Origin: Streptomyces sp. NRRL F-5727
GTDB taxonomy: Bacteria > Actinomycetota > Actinomycetes > Streptomycetales > Streptomycetaceae
Assembly (NCBI RefSeq): GCF_000719555.1
Contig: NZ_JOGX01000030.1
Span: 10,268-74,267 of the forward strand
Length of the DNA stretch: 64,000 nucleotides
Direction of reading: 5' to 3'
Shown: piece by piece, positions 19,922-28,101 of the stretch
How positions within the stretch are numbered: the first letter of the stretch is position 1
How the letters are laid out: every line of letters starts with the position of its first letter
Program-made: the position numbers and the translations under genes
Notes under the pieces: model-generated
The model's database searches: none
What the model was told of the DNA's origin: nothing
The model's input: the letters and a program-made list of their open reading frames with translations, nothing else

Positions 19922-21094
19922 ATGCCGCTCGAACGCTCGTACCGTCGAAGGGACCGGATCATGAGCCGTCCTGCTGTGCTGAGGGCCCTGGGGGGTGCCG
20001 CCGCGCTGCTGTTCGCGGTGGGCTGCTCCTCGGACGCCGACACCGGTGTACGGGGCACCTCGCCGCCCGCCTCGTCGGCCCCCTCGTCCGCTCCGGCCCC
20101 GTCGTCGGCGCGGCCGGCCGGGGACGGACGGGTGACCGTGGCGGGGACGCTCACGGAGGGGCTGCGGTCGCCCTGGGGGCTCGCCGCGCTGCCGGGCGGC
20201 GATCTGCTGGTCTCCTCGCGGGACGAGCGGACCGTCACCCGGGTGGACGGGCGCAGCGGTGCGAAGACCTCGCTGGGCGAGGTGCCGGGGGTGGTGCCGG
20301 GCGGCGAGGGCGGACTGATGGGCCTGGCCGTGCGCGACGGGTGGGTGTACGCGTATCTGACCGCCGAGTCGGACAACCGCATCGTGCGGATGCGGTACGG
20401 CGGCGGGGCGGGCGACCGGCTGGGGGCGCCGGAGCCGGTGCTCACCGGCATCCCCAAGGGCGTGGTGCACAACGGCGGGCGGATCGCCTTCGGGCCGGAC
20501 GGGATGCTGTACGCGGGGACCGGTGAGACCGGGCGGACCGGGCTGGCGCAGGACCGGGAGTCGCTGGGCGGGAAGATCCTGCGCATGACCCCGGAGGGGC
20601 GGCCGGCGCCGGGCAATCCCTTCCCCGGCTCGGTGGTCTATTCGTACGGGCACCGGAACGTGCAGGGGATCGCCTGGGACGCCGAGGGGCGGCTGTGGGC
20701 GGCCGAGTTCGGGCAGAACACCTGGGACGAGCTGAACCTGGTCGAGCCGGGGCGGAACTACGGCTGGCCGCATGCCGAGGGCAGGGCGGGCGAGGCGCGC
20801 TTCGTGGACCCGGTGGCGCAGTGGCCGACCTCGGAGGCGTCGCCGAGCGGGATCGCCTACGCCCGGGGCGCGGTGTGGATGGCGGGGCTGCGGGGCGAGC
20901 GGCTGTGGCGGATCCCCCTGTCGGGCGCGGAGCGGTCCGGGGAGCCGGAGGCGTTCCTGGCCGGGGAGTACGGGCGGCTGCGGACGGTCCTCGCGGGCGG
21001 GGACGGGCGGCTGTGGCTGGTGACGAGCGAGACCGACACCCGGGGCACGCCGGAGGCCGGGGACGACCGGATCCTGCGGCTCGACGTGAGATGA
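19922..21094 (+). CDS. Secreted lipoprotein, PQQ-type sugar (glucose/sorbosone) dehydrogenase
   Basis: 390 residues. A lipoprotein signal peptide with lipobox FAVGC places the mature Cys near residue 35, followed by a Ser/Pro-rich linker. The rest is a six-bladed propeller of the GSDH family: LRSPWGLAALPGGDLLVSSR, EGGLMGLAV, KGVVHNGGRIAFGPDGMLY, YSYGHRNVQGIAWD, EFGQNTWDELN and GRNYGWP. These enzymes oxidise sugars outside the membrane, usually with PQQ; activity here is not proven. ATG 19922 has GAGGAG five bases upstream. An ATG at 19961 would give a shorter signal peptide. Confidence 0.88.
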   Translation: MPLERSYRRRDRIMSRPAVLRALGGAAALLFAVGCSSDADTGVRGTSPPASSAPSSAPAPSSARPAGDGRVTVAGTLTEGLRSPWGLAALPGGDLLVSSRDERTVTRVDGRSGAKTSLGEVPGVVPGGEGGLMGLAVRDGWVYAYLTAESDNRIVRMRYGGGAGDRLGAPEPVLTGIPKGVVHNGGRIAFGPDGMLYAGTGETGRTGLAQDRESLGGKILRMTPEGRPAPGNPFPGSVVYSYGHRNVQGIAWDAEGRLWAAEFGQNTWDELNLVEPGRNYGWPHAEGRAGEARFVDPVAQWPTSEASPSGIAYARGAVWMAGLRGERLWRIPLSGAERSGEPEAFLAGEYGRLRTVLAGGDGRLWLVTSETDTRGTPEAGDDRILRLDVR

Positions 21095-21095
21095 C

Positions 21096-21124
21096 GGCCC
21101 CGGCCCGGGGTGGGGGCCGGGGCC
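21096..21124. terminator. Bidirectional terminator between sugar dehydrogenase and LuxR regulator
   Basis: Perfect 11-bp stem GGCCCCGGCCC / GGGCCGGGGCC, seven-base loop, between two convergent stops. Confidence 0.65.
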
Positions 21125-21134
21125 GGGGGCGGGG

Positions 21135-24100
21135 TCAGCGGGGGGTGTCGAGGAGGTGGAGGCGGTGGGCCATCGCGGCGGCCTCGCCGCGGCCGGAGAC
21201 GCCGAGCTTGGCGAGGATGTTGGAGACGTGGACGCTGGCGGTCTTCGGTGAGATGAACAGCTCCTCGGCGATCTGCCGGTTGGTGCGGCCGGCCGCGACC
21301 AGGCGCAGCACGTCCTGCTCGCGGGGGGTGAGACCGAAGGCGTCGGACTCGGGCTCCGGCTCCGGCTCCGCGGGCGCGTCGGCGGTGAGGAGGATCCGGG
21401 CGCGGGCGGCGAGCAGTTCGACGTCCTCGCGGAGCGGGCGGGCGCCGAGGGCGACGGCGGTGGCGTGGGCCTGGCGGAGCAGGGCCGTGGCCTCCTCGCG
21501 CCGGCCGCCCTCGGTGAGGAGGGCGTCGGCGAGCCGGTGGCGGGCGCGGGCCAGCGGGTAGGGCAGGCCGAGCGGGGTCCACGCCTCGACGGTCTCCGCC
21601 CAGCGGGCGGCGGTCTCGCGGCCCTCGGCGCGGGCCAGTTCCTCGCTGACCTGGGCCGCGTGGGCGGCCCAGACGGGGGCGGGGGCGGCGAGGGCGCGGA
21701 CGCAGCGGCGGATGGCGGCCAGCGCCTCGGCTCGGCCCTCCTCGGCGGCGGGGAGGCCGCGGCTGTCGGCCTCGGCGGTGACGGCGGTGAGGACGAGCGG
21801 CCAGCCGTAGCGGTGGGTGCCGGGCGGGAAGCCGGCCTCGGCGGCGGTGGCGATCCGGGCCCGGACGTCGGCGAGGCGGCCCTCGGCGGCGGCCGTGGCG
21901 ACGTCGGCGCCGGCCAGCGGCAGGGTGTACTGCGGGATCGGGTCGCGGGTGCCGTAGACGGCGCGGGCCTCGTCGAGGTGGCGGGCGGCGGTGGCGGTCT
22001 CGCCGCGGGCGACGGCGATCTGGGCGAGCCGGAGGTGGGCGGAGGCGCGGGGCTTGGTGCTGGTGGCGGAGGAGAGGAGGTGTTCGGCCTCGGCGCGGGC
22101 CTCGTCCCAGCGGCCGAGGGAGAGAAGGGACTCGGCCTTGTTGCCGCGGATCCAGCCGGCGGACTCGACCAGGCCGCGGGCGCGGGCGAGTTCGAGACCG
22201 GCGTCGGCGAGTTCGACGGCCTCGGCGGAGCGGCCGAGGGACTCCAGGGCGGAGACGATGTTGATGTGGGCGCGGGCCGCTTCGTGGAACTGGCCGAGGG
22301 CGGTGGTCCGTTCGCGGACCGCGTGCATCTCGGCGAGGCCGGCCTCGCGGTCGCCGGCGGCGACCATGATGGTGCCGAGGGTGAGGCGGGCGTTGAGCTC
22401 GGTCGCCTCGGCCTTCACCAGGCGGGCGTACTCGACGGCGCGTTCGGCGGCGGCGAGGGCGTCGGGGCCGGGGCTGCGGAGCATGCCCCAGCCGGCGGCG
22501 CCGGCGAGGACGACCGCGTGGACGGCGGACGGCGGCAGGCCCTTGACGAGTTCCTGGGCGCGGGAGATCTCGGTCCAGCCGTCGCCGCGGCCGAGGTTGG
22601 ACTGGAGCCGGGCCTGCTCGGCCCAGAACCAGGCGGCGCGCAGGGGGTCGTGCTCGTCGTCGCCGTCGAGGAGGCGGAGCGCCATCTTGCCGATCTTGAC
22701 GGCGCGCTCGCGTTCGCCGCAGAGCCGGGCGGCGACGGCGGCCTCGGCGAGGAGGTCGAGGTGGCGCAGCGGGGTGGTCTCGGGGTCGCAGCCGCAGGCC
22801 GGGTAGGACTCGGCGTAGTCCAGGGGGCGCAGGCCGGCGCGGATCTCGGCGGGGGCCTCGTCCCAGAGTTCCATGGCCCGTTCGAGAAGCCGGAGCTGTT
22901 CGGCGTAGGCGTAGCGCTTGCGGGTGGCGACGGAGGCGTCGAGGACGGCGGGGAGCGCCTTGGCCGGGTCGTGGGCGTGGTACCAGTACGTGGCCAGGCG
23001 GGTGGCCCGCTCGTCGGGGCGGACGAGGCCGGGGTCGGTCTCCAGGGCCTCGGCGTAGCGCCGGTTGAGGCGGGAGCGCTCGCCGGGGAGCAGGTCGTCG
23101 CTGACGGCCTCGCGGACCAGGGAGTGGCGGAAGCGGTAGCCCTCGCCGTCGGGGACGGCGAGCAGGATGTTGGCGCCGACGGCGGCGCGCAGCGCCTCGA
23201 TGAGGTCGTCCTCGGCGAGGCGGGAGACGGCGGCGAGGAGTCCGTACTCGACAGTGGAGCCGCCCTCGGCGACGATCCGGGCGACCCGCTGGGCGTCCTC
23301 GGGGAGGGCCTCGACGCGGACCAGGAGGAGGTCGCGGAGGGAGTCGCTGAGCGGGCCGGTGCCGTCGCCGCAGGTGCGGGAGGCGACGAGCTCCTCGACG
23401 AAGAAGGCGTTGCCGTCGGAGCGGTCGAAGATCTCGTCGACGAGGCCGGGGGCGGGTTCGGCGGCCAGGATGCCGGTGAGCTGGCGGTGCACCTCGGTGC
23501 GGGTGAAGCGGGAGAGCTCGATGCGGCGGATGGTGCGCATCCGGTCGAGTTCGGCGAGGAGGGGGCGCAGCGGGTGGCGGCGGTGGATGTCGTCGGCGCG
23601 GTAGGTGGCGACGACCACGATCCGGCCGCGGCGCAGGGTGCGCAGCAGATAGGTGAGGAGGTGGCGGGTGGAGGTGTCGGCCCAGTGGAGGTCCTCGAGG
23701 ACGAGGACCAGGGTGCGGTCGGCGGCGAGCCGTTCCAGCAGGCGGACGGTGAGCTCGAAGAGGCGGGCGGTGGCGTCCTCGTCCCCGGTGTCGGTGCCGC
23801 CGGGGTCGCCGAGCTCGGGGAGGAGGCGGGCGAGCTCGCCCTCGTGGCCGTCGGCCGCTGCGGCGACCTCCTCGGGGAGGCGGCGGCGCAGGGTGCGCAG
23901 GGCGGTGGAGAAGGGGGCGAAGGGCAGTCCGTCGGCGCCGAGCTCCACGCAGCCGCCGACGGCCACGACGGCGCCGGTGGCGCAGGCGGCGTCGCGGAAC
24001 TCCTCGACGAGCCGGGTCTTGCCGACGCCGGCCTCGCCGGCGACGAGCAGGGCCTGGGGCTCTCCCGCGGTCGCGCGGGAGAGCGCCTCGGTGAGGGCGG

Positions 24101-24191
24101 TGAGTTCGCCGGCGCGGCCGACGAAGACGGGGCTGACGGACCTGGTCTCCACGGCGCCGAGCATCGCACAGGCGCCCCGCGGGTCACCCAT
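21135..24191 (-). CDS. Large ATP-binding LuxR-family regulator (LAL type)
   Basis: 1018 residues. N-terminal AAA/STAND ATPase begins PVFVGRAGELTAL, with Walker A GEAGVGKTRL and Walker B LVLEDLHWAD. A long TPR-like helical middle follows. The C-terminal LuxR helix-turn-helix is TPREQDVLRLVAAGRTNRQI through KTASVHVSNILAKLGV. Such regulators integrate ATP and an inducer to activate nearby operons; the target here is unknown. ATG 24191 lacks its own binding site but lies six bases after the stop of a 57-residue ORF, so coupled translation is likely. ATG 24164 is an alternative. Confidence 0.9.
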   Translation of the reverse strand: MGDPRGACAMLGAVETRSVSPVFVGRAGELTALTEALSRATAGEPQALLVAGEAGVGKTRLVEEFRDAACATGAVVAVGGCVELGADGLPFAPFSTALRTLRRRLPEEVAAAADGHEGELARLLPELGDPGGTDTGDEDATARLFELTVRLLERLAADRTLVLVLEDLHWADTSTRHLLTYLLRTLRRGRIVVVATYRADDIHRRHPLRPLLAELDRMRTIRRIELSRFTRTEVHRQLTGILAAEPAPGLVDEIFDRSDGNAFFVEELVASRTCGDGTGPLSDSLRDLLLVRVEALPEDAQRVARIVAEGGSTVEYGLLAAVSRLAEDDLIEALRAAVGANILLAVPDGEGYRFRHSLVREAVSDDLLPGERSRLNRRYAEALETDPGLVRPDERATRLATYWYHAHDPAKALPAVLDASVATRKRYAYAEQLRLLERAMELWDEAPAEIRAGLRPLDYAESYPACGCDPETTPLRHLDLLAEAAVAARLCGERERAVKIGKMALRLLDGDDEHDPLRAAWFWAEQARLQSNLGRGDGWTEISRAQELVKGLPPSAVHAVVLAGAAGWGMLRSPGPDALAAAERAVEYARLVKAEATELNARLTLGTIMVAAGDREAGLAEMHAVRERTTALGQFHEAARAHINIVSALESLGRSAEAVELADAGLELARARGLVESAGWIRGNKAESLLSLGRWDEARAEAEHLLSSATSTKPRASAHLRLAQIAVARGETATAARHLDEARAVYGTRDPIPQYTLPLAGADVATAAAEGRLADVRARIATAAEAGFPPGTHRYGWPLVLTAVTAEADSRGLPAAEEGRAEALAAIRRCVRALAAPAPVWAAHAAQVSEELARAEGRETAARWAETVEAWTPLGLPYPLARARHRLADALLTEGGRREEATALLRQAHATAVALGARPLREDVELLAARARILLTADAPAEPEPEPESDAFGLTPREQDVLRLVAAGRTNRQIAEELFISPKTASVHVSNILAKLGVSGRGEAAAMAHRLHLLDTPR

Positions 24192-24197
24192 ACGGGG

Positions 24198-24371
24198 TCA
24201 CGCGACCTGGGCGTAGTGGTCCCTGCCGGTGCTCACCCGCCCCTCCGTTTCATGGCGTCCGGCCCGGCGGGCGGCCTTGGCGGCGCGGGCGGCCTCGCGG
24301 CCGAGGCGCTGGGCGGCGGCCTCGCGGACCAGCTCGGCGTGGGCGGCGCGGTGGAGTTCGTAGACGAACAT
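24198..24371 (-). CDS. Small 57-residue Ala/Arg-rich protein
   Basis: ATG 24371 with GGGAG six bases upstream. Predicted product MFVYELHRAAHAELVREAAA... through AARAAKAARR, then a short tail ending HYAQVA. A single long basic amphipathic helix is expected; no membrane segment. Short proteins of this kind are common in Streptomyces and unnamed. It ends six bases before the ATG of the LuxR-type ATPase regulator and is probably translationally coupled to it. Confidence 0.7.
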   Translation of the reverse strand: MFVYELHRAAHAELVREAAAQRLGREAARAAKAARRAGRHETEGRVSTGRDHYAQVA

Positions 24372-24482
24372 GGGGTGCTCCCTGGGCTGTGGTGTCGGTA
24401 TCGCTCCTTGCGATGCCTCTACCTTCGTCGCCCAGCCGGTGCCGGGGCATCGGGCGAGTGCCGCATGTTCGGGGTGCGGGGG

Positions 24483-24513
24483 GCCTTAGGGAGGTCCGGG
24501 GGGTGCCTTAGGG
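24483..24513. repeat. Direct repeats GCCTTAGGG, 22-bp period
   Basis: GCCTTAGGG at 24483-24491 and 24505-24513, about two helical turns apart. It lies upstream of the 57-residue ORF/LuxR regulator operon and next to the terminator of the MMPL-GNAT unit. Candidate tandem binding site. Confidence 0.35.
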
Positions 24514-24545
24514 CGCCCGGGGAGGGTCCGTACGCTCCCCGGGCG
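24514..24545 (-). terminator. Terminator of the MMPL-GNAT unit
   Basis: Perfect 11-bp stem CGCCCGGGGAG / CTCCCCGGGCG with a ten-base loop, six bases past the GNAT stop. Confidence 0.7.
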
Positions 24546-24551
24546 GGGGGT

Positions 24552-25109
24552 CTAGGCGTCCCGGGCGGCGCGCCAGTCGGGGGCGAGGACGGACCAGATC
24601 TCGGTGTCGGTGCGGGTGCCGCGGTAGAGGTAGTGCTCGCGCAGGACGCCGTCGCGGGTCATGCCGAGCCGGCGGGCGACGGCGATGCTGGACTCGTTCT
24701 TCGAGGAGACGAACCATTCGAGGCGGTGGATGCCCCGCTGGTCGACGGCCCAGTCGATGATGGTCCGGCAGGCGCGGGTGACCAGGCCGCGGCCGGCGGC
24801 GGCGGGTTCCAGCCAGCAGCCGACCTCGGCGTTGCCGGCGGCCACGTCCATGGTCCGGAACATGACGCCGCCGACGAGGGTGCCGTCGCTCCAGATGCCG
24901 TAGAGGCGTCCGGCGTCGTTCGCGGTCTTCTCGGCGTAGCCGCGGAGGAAGGCGCGGGCGGAGTCGAGGTCGTGGACGACGTCGGCGAGGCCGATGTGGG
25001 TGCCGACGTACTCCCGGCCGCGGTCCATGTGGGCGAGGAACTCCTCCGCCTGCCAGGGCTCCAGGGGCCTCAGCTCGGCGCCGTCGTCACCCAGCGATAT
25101 CGCGAACAT
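24552..25109 (-). CDS. GNAT acetyltransferase, RimJ/RimL-like
   Basis: 185 residues. Typical GNAT core: GVMFRTMDVAAGNAEVGCWL, acetyl-CoA loop AAGRGLVTRAC, then LEWFVSSKNESSIAVARRLGM and VLREHYLYRG, closest in style to ribosomal-protein-serine N-acetyltransferases (RimL). ATG 25109 has GGAGGAG upstream. The start lies inside the last 23 bases of the MMPL gene, in another frame, so the two are co-translated. Possible roles are protein N-terminal or small-molecule acetylation; the substrate is unknown. Confidence 0.88.
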   Translation of the reverse strand: MFAISLGDDGAELRPLEPWQAEEFLAHMDRGREYVGTHIGLADVVHDLDSARAFLRGYAEKTANDAGRLYGIWSDGTLVGGVMFRTMDVAAGNAEVGCWLEPAAAGRGLVTRACRTIIDWAVDQRGIHRLEWFVSSKNESSIAVARRLGMTRDGVLREHYLYRGTRTDTEIWSVLAPDWRAARDA

Positions 25110-27330
25110 CCTCGTTCTCCTCCGTGGCCGGTGCCGTCACTCGCTGCCCGGGGATCTTCGCACGGGCGTCGGCGGCGCTCCGGCACTCGGGCGGTTCGAT
25201 GCTGATCCGGGGCAGGATCCGGTCGAGGCTCCGGGGCAGCCACCAGTTGGCGCCGCCGAGCAGGTGCATCAGGGCGGGGACGAGGAGGGTCCGCAGGACG
25301 AAGGCGTCGAGGGCGACGGCGGCGGCGAGGGCGATGCCGAACATCGCGATGACCCGGTCGCCGGAGAGCACGAAGGCGAGGAAGACCGAGATCATGATGA
25401 CCGCGGCGGAGTTGATCACCCGGCTGGTCTCGGCGAGGCCGACCCGGACCGCCCGCCGGTTGTCGCCGGTCTCCAGCCACTCCTCGTACATCCGGCTGAC
25501 CAGGAAGACCTGGTAGTCCATGGAGAGGCCGAAGAGCACCGAGACCATGATCACGGGCAGGAAGGGCTCGATCGGGCCGGCGCTGCCGAGGCCGAGGAGT
25601 TCGGCGCCCCAGCCCCACTGGAAGATCGCGACGACGATGCCGAAGGCGGCGGCGACGGCGGCGATGTTCATCGCGGCGGCCTTGAGCGGGATGCCGAGGG
25701 AGCGGAAGGCGAGCAGCAGGAGCAGACAGCCGAGGGCGACGACGACGCCGACGAAGAGCGGGAGCTTGCCGACGATGATCTCGGCGAAGTCGTCGTACGA
25801 GGCGGTGATGCCGCCGACGTGGACGTCGAGGGAGGTGCCGGTCTCGGCGGCCGGGAGGACGTCGTGGCGGAGCCGGTCGACGAGCTCGCTGGTGGCCTTG
25901 GACTGCGGGGAGGAGTCGGGGACGACGGTGAGGACGGCGGTGTCCCCGGAGCCGTTGTAGGTGACCGGGGAGACGGCGGCGACGCCCCTGGTGGCGGCCA
26001 GCGCGTCCGGCAGCTGGTCGAGGGCGACCCGGTCGTCGGCGCCGTCGAGGCCGGCGACGAGGGTGAGGGGGCCGTTCACGCCCGGGCCGAAACCGTCGGC
26101 GAGGAGGTCGTACGCCTGCCGGGTGGTGGCGGTGGCCGGATTGTTGCCCTGGTCGGAGGTGCCGAGGTGGAGCGAGAGGGTCGGCAGCGCGAGGACGGTC
26201 ATGACGACGAGGGCGACGGCCCCGAGCAGCTTGGGGTGGCGCTCGACGAAGGCGGACCAGCGGGCGGCGAAGCCGGTGGGCAGCTCGGGCTGGGGGCCGT
26301 GCTCGGCGAGCCTGCGGCGCTCGCGCCGGGAGAGGGCGCGCATGCCGATGAGGGAGAGCAGCGCGGGCAGCAGGGTGACCGAGGCGGCGACGGTGAGGAC
26401 GACGGTGAGGGAGGCCGCGAGGGCGACGCCGTTGAGGAAGCTCAGCCGGAGGATGAGCATGCCGAGCAGGGCGATGCAGACGGTCGCGCCGGCGAAGACG
26501 ACGGCCCTGCCGGTGGTGGCGACGGCGGTCTCGGCGGCCTCGGCGACGCTCAGGCCGCGTTTCAGGCCCTTGCGGTGGCGGGTGACGATGAAGAGCGCGT
26601 AGTCGATGCCGACGCCGAGACCGATGAGCATGCCGAGCATCGGGGCGAAGTCGGCGACGGTCATCACGTGCCCGAGGAGCACGATCCCGGAGTAGGCGAT
26701 GCCGACGCTGACCAGGGCGGTCGCGATGGGCAGCAGGGAGGCGGCGAGGGAGCCGAAGGCGAGGAAGAGCACGACGGCGGCGACGGCCACGCCGACCGCC
26801 TCGGCGATGTGCCCGCCGGGCGCCTCGGTGAGGGCGACGGCGCTGCCGCCGAGCTCCACCTGGAGCCCGTCGGTCCCGGCCGCCTTCGCGGTGTCGACGA
26901 GGGCCCGTGCCTGCTCGACGGGGATGTCGTCGGCCTGCTCGCGGAACGTGACGGTGGCGTACGCGGTCCGCCCGTCCTCGCTGACCTGGCCGCGCGCGGC
27001 ACCGTCCCCGTACGGGGAGGCGACGCCGGCGACGCCGGGCAGCGCGGCGACCTTCTCCAGCATCGGCCCGACCCGCTCCTGGACCGCGTCGGCGCGGACG
27101 CTGCCGCGCTCGGTGTGCCAGACGATGGTGTCGGTGTCCCCGCCGAGCCCCTGGAACCCGCGGTCGAGCAGGGCGGTGGCCCGCCCCGACTCGGTCCCGG
27201 GCACCTCGTAGTCGTTCGAGTACGCGCTGCCGGCGAAGGCGGCGGCGCCACCGACCCCGACGAGGGCGAGAACCCACAGGAGGACGGCGACGAGGCGGTG
27301 CCGGATGAACCACCGTGCGATGGCTGCCAA
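25087..27330 (-). CDS. MMPL/RND-family membrane transporter
   Basis: 747 residues, two MMPL halves. Each has one leading helix (VAVLLWVLALVGVGGAAAF; ALVVMTVLALP), a periplasmic-side loop and five further helices. FAPMLGMLIGLGVGIDYALF and VSVLFGLSMDYQVFLVSRM are the GxxxDY helices carrying proton-relay Asp residues. Likely exporter of a lipid or hydrophobic metabolite. The TTG at 27330 is chosen: GGGAG lies eight bases upstream and the protein then starts (M)AAIARWFIRHR. The open frame to 27381 lacks a site and covers a palindrome. The end overlaps a GNAT gene. Confidence 0.88.
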   Translation of the reverse strand: MAAIARWFIRHRLVAVLLWVLALVGVGGAAAFAGSAYSNDYEVPGTESGRATALLDRGFQGLGGDTDTIVWHTERGSVRADAVQERVGPMLEKVAALPGVAGVASPYGDGAARGQVSEDGRTAYATVTFREQADDIPVEQARALVDTAKAAGTDGLQVELGGSAVALTEAPGGHIAEAVGVAVAAVVLFLAFGSLAASLLPIATALVSVGIAYSGIVLLGHVMTVADFAPMLGMLIGLGVGIDYALFIVTRHRKGLKRGLSVAEAAETAVATTGRAVVFAGATVCIALLGMLILRLSFLNGVALAASLTVVLTVAASVTLLPALLSLIGMRALSRRERRRLAEHGPQPELPTGFAARWSAFVERHPKLLGAVALVVMTVLALPTLSLHLGTSDQGNNPATATTRQAYDLLADGFGPGVNGPLTLVAGLDGADDRVALDQLPDALAATRGVAAVSPVTYNGSGDTAVLTVVPDSSPQSKATSELVDRLRHDVLPAAETGTSLDVHVGGITASYDDFAEIIVGKLPLFVGVVVALGCLLLLLAFRSLGIPLKAAAMNIAAVAAAFGIVVAIFQWGWGAELLGLGSAGPIEPFLPVIMVSVLFGLSMDYQVFLVSRMYEEWLETGDNRRAVRVGLAETSRVINSAAVIMISVFLAFVLSGDRVIAMFGIALAAAVALDAFVLRTLLVPALMHLLGGANWWLPRSLDRILPRISIEPPECRSAADARAKIPGQRVTAPATEENEDVRDIAG

Positions 27331-27378
27331 AGGACGTGCTCCCTGCCTGGATCGGTGCTCGCGGCCCACTGTCGCAGC

Positions 27379-27394
27379 CAAACGTGATCGTTTG
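27379..27394. promoter_or_regulatory. Palindrome upstream of the MMPL gene
   Basis: CAAACG-TGAT-CGTTTG: 6-bp perfect arms, four-base centre, in an AT-rich pocket 49 bases upstream of the TTG start. Size and form suit a TetR-type operator controlling an exporter, but no such regulator gene is in the window. Confidence 0.5.
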
Positions 27395-28101
27395 ACCGTT
27401 TCGTGTCGATCCTCACAGATCGCGGGGGGATGGGAGCGGCATCATGCGCAGGACGGCTCTCTGCGGAAGTACGCCTCCGGGCTCGCCGCACCGGTCACCT
27501 TCGCCGCGTCGGGACTGGGCCCTGCCGTCCGGGGAGCAGCGGTCGTGCCTGCGCTCGACGGTCACGTGGACGTCGGGTCCGCCGCGGGCATCGAGGGCCG
27601 GCCCCCAGGACGGCCGCACAGGCCCGCGCGACGCGCCCGCCGCTCACGCCCCGCCCGACGCGCTTCCCGGGCATGTTCCAGCAGACGCGCTCGGGCAGAC
27701 TGGGGACAGCCTCGTCCTCACTCGCCGCACAGCTCGCCAGCAGACCTGCCGTGACCACGGCAGTCGATACCGCTGCGGCAGTACGGGAAACCTGGCGCTA
27801 CGCGGTGTCGGTCTTGAGCTGTTCCCCCTCGTCCCAGGACATCTGCTCCCCCTCGTTCGGCCCCTGTGAACGGCCCGTGGACCTCACGCGCGCGGGTCGT
27901 CTCGCTTCACAGTAGCCAAGACGGCCCTGCCGCAACCGCCCGGGGAAGGGCCACGGTGCGTGCGCGCGTGCGAAGGGGCGGGGTCGTGGCCGGTGCGTGC
28001 CGCCTTCGTCGGCGCGGGGGGCTGCCGCGCACCTCGGTTGACCCCCGACTCCCCCGGGCGGCAAGCTGACTTCCTGTCATTCACTGTGCCTTGGGGGAAC
28101 G
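27395..28101. other. Long intergenic region between MMPL and kinase genes
   Basis: About 700 bases without a convincing intact gene. It holds the lipoprotein remnant (27442-27790). Upstream of that, on the minus strand, is a 14-codon frame MSWDEGEQLKTDTA ending TAG, with GGGGGAG before its ATG. TTGACC at 28038-28043 may be a -35 element for the kinase. Several open frames of 60-140 codons on both strands lack codon bias and binding sites. Confidence 0.4.
27442..27790 (-). pseudogene. Decayed lipoprotein gene (frameshifted)
   Basis: One minus-strand frame encodes RTAAAVSTAVVTAGLLASC followed by AASEDEAVPSLPERVCW, a good lipoprotein signal peptide with lipobox and mature start. This frame has no start codon before an in-frame TAG (27801-27803 region) and soon becomes Arg-rich. 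A second frame gives PDVHVTVERRHDR, and a third gives SPDAAKVTGAASPEAYFRRE ending PSCA and TGA at 27442. Together they look like one small secreted protein broken by at least two frameshifts. The assignment rests on composition and motif feel, not on a database match. Confidence 0.4.

Noticed and set aside
17776..20616. 946-codon minus frame containing the 2-hydroxyacid dehydrogenase
   Set aside because: The N-terminal 600 codons are antisense to the aldo/keto reductase and sugar dehydrogenase genes; the enzyme begins at 18738.
27444..27869. 141-codon plus-strand frame
   Set aside because: No binding site, atypical composition, and antisense to the better supported lipoprotein remnant.
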